From 13-1-40CM-70-15 sp964641215 (GTDB lineage Bacteria; Gemmatimonadota; Gemmatimonadetes; Gemmatimonadales; GWC2-71-9), in contig CAZXKD010000168.1 in assembly GCA_964641215.1 (NCBI GenBank), positions 1-5,601 of the forward strand: a DNA stretch of 5,601 nucleotides, given 5' to 3'. Positions 1-5,601 of this stretch are shown here, piece by piece. The notes under the pieces are model-generated. The model saw only the letters and a program-made list of their open reading frames with translations, was not told the DNA's origin and did no database searches. The position numbers and the translations under genes are program-made. Positions within the stretch are counted from its first letter, which is position 1, and each line of letters begins with the position of its first letter.

Positions 1-352
1 TGGCGCGCGGCCAGGCCCTCGTGCGCGGGGAGCCCCGCCTCCTCGAGGGCGTGCGAAAAGGGATAGTGCCCGATGTCGTGGAGCAGGGCGGCGAGCCGGA
101 TGCGCTGCGCGTCGTGCGGGTCGATGCGCGTCCCGCTCTCCTCCAGCTGGCTGAGCGCGCGCCGGGCCAGGTGGTACGCGCCGAGAGCGTGCTCGAAACG
201 CGTGTGGGTGGCGCCGGGGTAGACCAGGAAAGCGTGTCCCAGCTGTCGCACGTAGCGGAGGCGCTGCACCGGGGGAGTGTCCGCCACGGCGAGCGCCTCG
301 CGGTCCAGTCGAATGTTGTTCCAGAGCGGGTCGCGGAGGACCTCGAACTGGC

Positions 353-356
<4 letters not shown>
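1..356 (-). CDS. HD-domain phosphohydrolase, SAMHD1/COG1078 type (3' end cut off by window)
   Basis: Only the N-terminal 118 residues are in the window. They match the opening of the bacterial SAMHD1-like HD family. RDPLWNNIRLD is at residues 8-18, QRLRYVRQLG at 31-40, and TRFEHALG at 52-59 carries the first metal-binding His (H56). LLHDIGHYPFSH at 91-102 carries the HD pair H93/D94. The last HD aspartate would lie beyond the window edge. Characterised relatives hydrolyse dNTPs to deoxynucleosides and triphosphate, but many members are untested, so the substrate here is inferred. I chose the GTG at 356 because the family normally begins just before the RDPLW motif. Its GTGA overlaps the pckA stop, which suggests translational coupling. 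A GGGAGG at 370-375 lies 13 nt upstream, which is rather far for a normal Shine-Dalgarno site. The fold assignment is firm; the exact substrate is not. Confidence 0.9.
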
Positions 357-1984
<1,628 letters not shown>

Positions 1985-1986
1985 GA

Positions 1987-1993
1987 CTCCCTC
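1987..1993 (-). promoter_or_regulatory. pckA ribosome binding site overlapping the maeB stop
   Basis: The minus strand reads GAGGGAG immediately before TC-ATG. GAGG at 1993-1990 gives a 5-nt spacing to the pckA ATG. Its first G is the last base of the maeB TAG stop. This places ribosomes that terminate on maeB right at the pckA start and supports co-translation of the pair. Confidence 0.6.
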
Positions 1994-4272
1994 TAGGGCG
2001 CGGGCCGTCGCAGACGCCCGTGCTCCTGTGCGTCGACGGCGGCGATGACGGCCATGTTCACGATATCATTCGCTTCCGACCCACGTTGCAAGAGATGCAC
2101 GGGCTGTGCCATGCCCACCAAGATAGGGCCGATGGCCTGCGCTCCCCCCAATCGGTCGAGCAGCTTGTAGGCGATGTTTGCCGCGTCTAAGCTTGGGAAA
2201 ATCAATACGTTAGCTGCAGAGCGCAGGTGGGCGAAGGGATAGGTGCGGGTCAGCAGCCGCTCCACGACGGCGGTGTCGGCCTGCATCTCGCCATCCGCCT
2301 GCAATTCCGGCTCCCGCTCATGCAGTAGCTCAACCGCGCGGCGCACCTTGTCGGCGGCGGGGTGCTTCACCGAGCCGAAGTTGGAGAAGGACAGCAGTGC
2401 CACGCGTGGCTCGATCCCCAGCCGCCACACGAACTGCGCCGTCGCGGAGGCGATCTCCGCCAGCGTCTCGGCGTCGGGATCGATGTTCACCGTGCAGTCG
2501 GCGAAGAAGAACGTCTGCTGCGGCAGCACCAACATGTAGATGGCGCTGACGTGTTTGCGACCCGGCTCGGCGCCGATCACCTCGAGCGCGGGGCGGATGG
2601 CGTCGGGGTAGTACATGTCCGCACCGGCGACCAGGGCGTCGGCGCGTCCGGCGCGCAGCATCAGCAGCCCGTGATACATCGGGTCCTTCACCCGGGTCCG
2701 GGCCTCGCGCAGGGTGATGCCGCGGCGCTGGCGCCGGGCCCACAATTCCTGCGCGAAGGTTTCGCCGCTGGCCGCGTCCAGGGGATCGGCGAGCTCGAGC
2801 TCCTCGAGGGTGACGCCGAGGTCGTCGGCCTCACGGCGGATGGCGTCGGGATCGCCGAGCAGGATGGGGTGGGCGATCCCCTCGTCGGCCAGGATGCGCG
2901 CGGCGCGAATGGTGCGCACATCCTCCCCCTCGGGGAACACGATGCGCTGGGGGTCCTGCTGGGCCCGCGTCATCAGGCCCCGCATCACCTCGCGCGCGCG
3001 TCCCAGCCGGGCTTCGAGCTGGGCCCGGTACTCCTCCACGTCGATCACCCGGCCCGCCACGCCCGAGCCAACCGCGGCCCAGGCGACGGCCGGGGCCACC
3101 CACAGCAGCACGCGCGGGTCGAACGGCTTGGGAATGAGGTACGTGGGGCCGAATTTGAGGCGCTCGAGCCCGTAGGCACGCATCACCGAGTCGGGCACTT
3201 CCTCGCGGGCCAGCGCCGCCAGCGCCCGCGTCGCGGCCATCTCCATCTCCTCGTTGATCTTCTTGGCGCGGACGTCGAGGGCGCCGCGAAAGATGAACGG
3301 GAAGCCGAGGACGTTGTTCACCTGGTTGGGGAAGTCGGAGCGACCGGTGGCGACGATCGCGTCGGGGCGCGCCCGCGCCGCCTCGTCAGGCATGATCTCG
3401 GGCGTCGGGTTGGCGAGCGCGAACACGATGGGTTTGCGGGCCATGGCCTGCAGCATGTCCCCGGTGACGATCCCGCCGACCGAGAGGCCCACGAAGACGT
3501 CGGCACCGCGCAGCGCCTCGGCAAGGGTGCGGAGCTTGGTCTTGTGCGCGAAGCGGCGCTTGTATTGATCCAGATCGGCGCGGTCCTCGCGGATCACCCC
3601 TTGCTGGTCGCACAGCGTGATGCGGTCCCGCTGCACCCCCAGCCGGACGTAGTGCTCCGCGGTCGCGATGGCCGCGGCGCCGGCCCCGGCGAACACCACG
3701 CGGACCGTGCCGATGGCTTTGCCGACGAGCTCCAGGGCGTTGAGCAGCGCCGCGCCCGAGATGATGGCCGTGCCGTGCTGGTCGTCGTGAAAGACGGGAA
3801 TCGCGAGGGTCGCCCGCAGCTGCTCCTCGATGTGGAAACAGTCGGGCGAGCGGATGTCTTCGAGGTTGATCCCGCCCACGGTCGGCTCCAGCAGTTGGCA
3901 GAAGCGAATCACGTCCTCTGGGTCCTCGGACCCCACCTCCAGATCGAACACGTCGATGTCGGCGAACGCCTTGAACAGGATGCCTTTGCCTTCCATGACC
4001 GGCTTGCCCGCCAGGGCGCCGATGTTGCCCAGTCCCAGGACGGCGGTGCCGTTGGTCACCACGGCAACGAGATTGCCCTTGGCCGTGTAGGTGTACGCGT
4101 CCTCCGGGTGCTTGGCGATCTCCAGACAGGGCTCGGCCACGCCGGGCGTATAGGCCAGGGACAGATCGCGCTGGTCCTTGAAGGGCTTGGTGGGCGAGAC
4201 CTGGATCTTCCCCGGGCGGCCCTGCGCGTGGTAGTCGAGGGCCTCCTGGCGACGGCTGGACATCGAGGACAC
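1993..4272 (-). CDS. maeB: Malic enzyme with C-terminal phosphotransacetylase-like domain, MaeB type
   Basis: The protein oxidatively decarboxylates malate to pyruvate with NADP+ (or NAD+), supplying reductant and pyruvate. At 759 codons from the GTG it equals the usual MaeB length. The malic domain covers about residues 10-430: Tyr41 in YTPGVAEPC, Lys96 in MEGKG, metal ligands Glu138/Asp139 in NLEDI and Asp164 in FHDDQHGTA, and the dinucleotide loop GAGAAAIA at 196-203. A phosphotransacetylase-like domain follows at about 435-755, opening with RIVFPEGE and containing SFSNFGS at 628-634 and PVHLLQRG at 724-731. In studied MaeB proteins this domain does not act as a transacetylase but mediates acetyl-CoA control and oligomerisation. 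The start is ambiguous: GTG at 4272 is 3 nt from AAGGA, while ATG at 4263 is 12 nt away and would give 756 residues. It is the first gene of an apparent operon with pckA and the HD gene. Cofactor preference cannot be read from the sequence with confidence. Confidence 0.96.
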   Translation of the reverse strand: MSSMSSRRQEALDYHAQGRPGKIQVSPTKPFKDQRDLSLAYTPGVAEPCLEIAKHPEDAYTYTAKGNLVAVVTNGTAVLGLGNIGALAGKPVMEGKGILFKAFADIDVFDLEVGSEDPEDVIRFCQLLEPTVGGINLEDIRSPDCFHIEEQLRATLAIPVFHDDQHGTAIISGAALLNALELVGKAIGTVRVVFAGAGAAAIATAEHYVRLGVQRDRITLCDQQGVIREDRADLDQYKRRFAHKTKLRTLAEALRGADVFVGLSVGGIVTGDMLQAMARKPIVFALANPTPEIMPDEAARARPDAIVATGRSDFPNQVNNVLGFPFIFRGALDVRAKKINEEMEMAATRALAALAREEVPDSVMRAYGLERLKFGPTYLIPKPFDPRVLLWVAPAVAWAAVGSGVAGRVIDVEEYRAQLEARLGRAREVMRGLMTRAQQDPQRIVFPEGEDVRTIRAARILADEGIAHPILLGDPDAIRREADDLGVTLEELELADPLDAASGETFAQELWARRQRRGITLREARTRVKDPMYHGLLMLRAGRADALVAGADMYYPDAIRPALEVIGAEPGRKHVSAIYMLVLPQQTFFFADCTVNIDPDAETLAEIASATAQFVWRLGIEPRVALLSFSNFGSVKHPAADKVRRAVELLHEREPELQADGEMQADTAVVERLLTRTYPFAHLRSAANVLIFPSLDAANIAYKLLDRLGGAQAIGPILVGMAQPVHLLQRGSEANDIVNMAVIAAVDAQEHGRLRRPAP

Positions 4273-4279
4273 AAGTCCT
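4266..4279 (-). promoter_or_regulatory. maeB: Small hairpin over the maeB ribosome binding site and GTG start
   Basis: On the minus strand AGGAC (4279-4275), loop TTGT, GTCCT (4270-4266) forms a perfect 5-bp stem. It includes the Shine-Dalgarno AAGGA, and the GTG at 4272-4270 straddles loop and stem. Folding would hide the ribosome binding site. Alternatively, it would bring the site closer to the ATG at 4263 if that is the true start. A 5-bp stem is weak, so a regulatory role is inference. Confidence 0.35.
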
Positions 4280-4295
4280 TTTTGGGGAAGGGGTT

Positions 4296-4324
4296 ATGCT
4301 AGGCCCGGGCGATGGGGATGTCAA
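4296..4324 (-). promoter_or_regulatory. Sigma70-type promoter for maeB-pckA-HD operon
   Basis: The minus strand has a consensus -35 box TTGACA (4324-4319), a 17-bp spacer (4318-4302) and a -10 box TAGCAT (4301-4296, four of six matches to TATAAT). It lies in the gap upstream of maeB and points towards it. Transcription would begin near 4289-4290, giving a leader of about 17 nt to the GTG or 26 nt to the ATG. The perfect -35 box and ideal spacing in a very GC-rich context make chance less likely, but no start-site data are available. Confidence 0.65.
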
Positions 4325-4332
4325 GCAGCACG

Positions 4333-4430
4333 GTCAGACAGTCGGACAGGCGCACACTCGGATTGTGAAGGCAGCACGGGACTTACAGGGTGAGACAATC
4401 CGACCGTCCGTCTATCCGACGTTCCGACTA
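4333..4430. repeat. Imperfect inverted repeat built of GTCGGA-like octamers
   Basis: The left arm (plus strand, 4333-4366) reads as four octamers plus GT: GTCAGACA, GTCGGACA, GGCGCACA, CTCGGATT. The right arm, read on the minus strand from 4428 to 4395, has GTCGGAAC, GTCGGATA, GACGGACG, GTCGGATT and then GT. The arms match at 26 of 34 positions, with a perfect inner TCGGATTGT/ACAATCCGA pair (4358-4366 and 4395-4403) and a 28-nt loop at 4367-4394. The outer right arm reaches the stop codon of the metalloprotease gene, and the left arm ends 8 nt before the maeB -35 box. No T-run follows, so it is not a standard intrinsic terminator. It could be a REP-like element, an attenuating or RNA-stabilising hairpin at the 3' end of the upstream operon, or a protein-binding array. 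The function is unknown. Confidence 0.6.
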
Positions 4431-5063
4431 TCGCGGCGGCGGCGCGATCGTGGGCGGGGTGTGGTACAGGACTTCCACCGTTCGCCGGTCGTTGTCGGTA
4501 GGCGCGCTGACGAGAGGCGGAGAGTTCATGATGGCTGGGACGCTGTCCGGGGCTTCGCGGAACAGCCCGAGGCTGTGGCCGAGCTCGTGGACGACCGTCC
4601 GGCGCATGCAGGCAGCGAGCTGGGCGGGCGTCGCCGAGCTCGTCAGCACCGCCAGCGACGTGTGGATCGGGCCGGCCAGCGCTGCACCGGAGGCGTCGAA
4701 CACGGGGGTCGTCGTGCCGACGCAGGCCTTGATCGGGGCGCCCTCGTCAGGTTGTACGTCGGGCGGCACGCTGTCGGCCCACACCACGATTACGTCGGCG
4801 TGGGTCGAGTCGGCCACGAGCACGCCGCGGAACTCCCCATACAGAAACGCCAGCTGCCACAAGTCGACGCCGCGCTGTACGTAGGTGCGCATCGCCCCGC
4901 GCGTGTCGGCAAAGAAGCGGACGGAGAGGCGGTCCTCGGGCCAGTGAAACACGTCGCCGAAGTAGTCGAATGCGTAAGCTGGCGCGTGGTTCGGCGGGAG
5001 CGTCGGCTCGTGGCAGGCGAGGGTTGCCCCCACCAGCGCGGCCGCGAGCATGCCGTGTTTCAA
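4428..5063 (-). CDS. Secreted, probably lipidated matrixin-like zinc metalloprotease
   Basis: From the TTG the protein has 211 residues. A short signal sequence (K2, H3, then a hydrophobic stretch 5-16) ends in ATLAC with Cys17, fitting a loose lipoprotein cleavage pattern although it is not the classic LAGC. The mature part resembles small metzincins: a strand near 45-52 (RLSVRFFAD), a helix around 56-75, ADVIVVW at 89-95, and the zinc motif HELGHSLGLFR at 159-169 with catalytic Glu160. IMN at 178-180 could be the Met-turn, followed by the common ending with D...VLY at 192-200. The usual third zinc ligand (His or Asp) is Arg169, so activity is uncertain; Glu170 or Asp173 could substitute. 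TTG is preferred over the ATG at 5051 because it has GGGGAGG 9 nt upstream, gives the signal peptide its basic residues and overlaps the previous stop. The substrate is unknown. It is probably co-expressed with the envelope barrel gene. Confidence 0.8.
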   Translation of the reverse strand: MKHGMLAAALVGATLACHEPTLPPNHAPAYAFDYFGDVFHWPEDRLSVRFFADTRGAMRTYVQRGVDLWQLAFLYGEFRGVLVADSTHADVIVVWADSVPPDVQPDEGAPIKACVGTTTPVFDASGAALAGPIHTSLAVLTSSATPAQLAACMRRTVVHELGHSLGLFREAPDSVPAIMNSPPLVSAPTDNDRRTVEVLYHTPPTIAPPPR

Positions 5064-5601
5064 GGTGGAGCGCCTCCCCGGAGTCGATAGCGGATCGCGA
5101 GCGCGACGCGGTGCACGACGGTCGAATTCACAAACCCTTCGGTCCGCAGAGCGGGCGTGAGGAAGCCGTGCAGGTCGTAGCGCGCCTCGAGTGCGAGGCC
5201 GCGGCGCGCGGCGAGTGGGGGGCTGTAGCCCAGGACGGCCGTGCCCGTTGGGACGACCGGGCCGCCGCCGTCGCGGAAGATCCCGATGCGCTCGGAGGGC
5301 AGGTACGCGAGCAGGCCGGCTCCCGCTGAGGCGGAAAAGCCGTGCCGCAGGTCGCGTCGCAGTCCCACGCCGAGCGTGAGCGTCGTGACGTGGGTGATCG
5401 GCGCGACGGTGCCCCCCTGGTCGTGACGGCTGACTGCCCCGTACGACACGTCGAGCGTCACATCAGCCGTCCAGGGCACCTCCAACGGCAGACTGGCGGC
5501 GAGCGTAGCGGCCGGGGAGAGGCCGATACGCACGTCGAACGGAGCGACGATAGAGTCGTGGACGAGTGTCGTGGTGTAGCGCGCGCCGAGGGAGGCGCTG
5601 A
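5060..5601 (-). CDS. Outer-membrane beta-barrel-like protein, C-terminal part (5' end outside window)
   Basis: The reading frame is open to the window edge, so at least 179 residues belong to a longer gene; the GTG at 5533 is an internal codon, not a start I would trust. I do not recognise the family. The sequence shows repeated stretches of alternating polar and apolar residues typical of membrane beta-strands (for example LDVSYGAV, TTLTLGVGLRRDL, FSASAGAGLLAYL, GLALEARYDLHGF). These are joined by short turns and by loops rich in Gly, Asp and Pro. The last strand is VALAIRYRLRG, followed by a short GAPP tail. No aromatic residue ends the protein, which differs from the classic C-terminal Phe signal of many barrels. 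The TGA stop overlaps the TTG of the metalloprotease gene by three bases in TTGA, so the two are probably translated in series. A surface or periplasm-facing structural role is inferred; transport specificity cannot be told. Confidence 0.65.
   Translation of the reverse strand, partial: SASLGARYTTTLVHDSIVAPFDVRIGLSPAATLAASLPLEVPWTADVTLDVSYGAVSRHDQGGTVAPITHVTTLTLGVGLRRDLRHGFSASAGAGLLAYLPSERIGIFRDGGGPVVPTGTAVLGYSPPLAARRGLALEARYDLHGFLTPALRTEGFVNSTVVHRVALAIRYRLRGGAPP
5073..5079 (-). promoter_or_regulatory. Ribosome binding site that fixes the TTG start of the metalloprotease
   Basis: GGGGAGG on the minus strand lies inside the last codons of the barrel gene, 9 nt before the TTG at 5063 and 21 nt before the alternative ATG at 5051. 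The spacing favours TTG. GGAG (5077-5074) could pair with CTCC (5070-5067) in a 4-bp hairpin. Ribosomes finishing the barrel gene would disrupt it, which would fit coupling. The hairpin is only a suggestion. Confidence 0.6.

Noticed and set aside
4266..4283. Plus-strand hairpin followed by TTTTT, looking like an intrinsic terminator
   Set aside because: The stem is only 5 bp and no supported plus-strand gene leads into it. It is better read as the maeB leader hairpin on the other strand.
2362..4302. A 646-codon open frame on the plus strand opposite maeB
   Set aside because: Same reason: it mirrors the codon bias of maeB, shows only His/Gly/Arg/Val-rich sequence and has no domain I recognise.
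4333..4430. A CRISPR-like array reading of the octamer repeats
   Set aside because: Units are 8 nt, contiguous and without spacers, and the two arms are inverted. No cas genes are present.
4296..5090. Open frames on the plus strand opposite the metalloprotease gene (264 and 164 codons)
   Set aside because: The minus-strand frame has a signal peptide, zinc motif, ribosome binding site and operon overlap. The plus-strand frames have none of these.
5060..5533. Treating the barrel gene as complete from the GTG at 5533
   Set aside because: The frame stays open for 22 more codons to the window edge with the same strand-like pattern, and there is no signal peptide after the GTG.

Overview
This is a GC-rich bacterial window in which every gene I can support lies on the minus strand, so gene order runs from high to low coordinates. 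The proteins point to a Gram-negative (diderm) bacterium: there is an apparent outer-membrane beta-barrel and a lipoprotein-like metalloprotease. The style (very high third-position GC, small matrixin-like lipoprotein, MaeB and PckA side by side) reminds me of Gemmatimonadota or a similar soil lineage. That placement is an inference from impression, not from a search.

Layout in transcription order. (1) 5601-5060: the C-terminal 179 codons of a beta-barrel-like envelope protein, whose start lies outside the window. (2) 5063-4428: a small secreted, probably lipidated zinc metalloprotease-like protein. Its TTG start overlaps the barrel stop codon (TTGA). (3) 4430-4325: an intergenic gap holding an imperfect inverted repeat. 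Each arm is four GTCGGA-like octamers, and the right arm runs into the protease stop codon. (4) 4324-4296: a sigma70-type promoter (TTGACA, 17 bp, TAGCAT). (5) 4272-1993: maeB, a malic enzyme with a C-terminal phosphotransacetylase-like domain. (6) 1984-353: pckA, ATP-dependent phosphoenolpyruvate carboxykinase, 8 nt after maeB. (7) 356-1: the N-terminal 118 codons of an HD-domain phosphohydrolase of the SAMHD1/COG1078 type, whose GTG start overlaps the pckA stop (GTGA).

maeB and pckA both act on C4 dicarboxylates at the PEP-pyruvate-oxaloacetate node: MaeB makes pyruvate and NAD(P)H from malate, and PckA makes PEP from oxaloacetate. One transcript from the promoter at 4296-4324 would set carbon outflow from the TCA cycle towards gluconeogenesis and biosynthesis. 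The HD phosphohydrolase is tightly coupled to pckA, but the sequence does not show a metabolic link.

Most of the window is recognisable core metabolism. I do not see a new defence or mobile system. The parts most worth a second look are the octamer inverted repeat next to the maeB promoter, the metalloprotease whose third zinc-ligand position is Arg instead of His or Asp, and the ambiguous, hairpin-embedded start of maeB.
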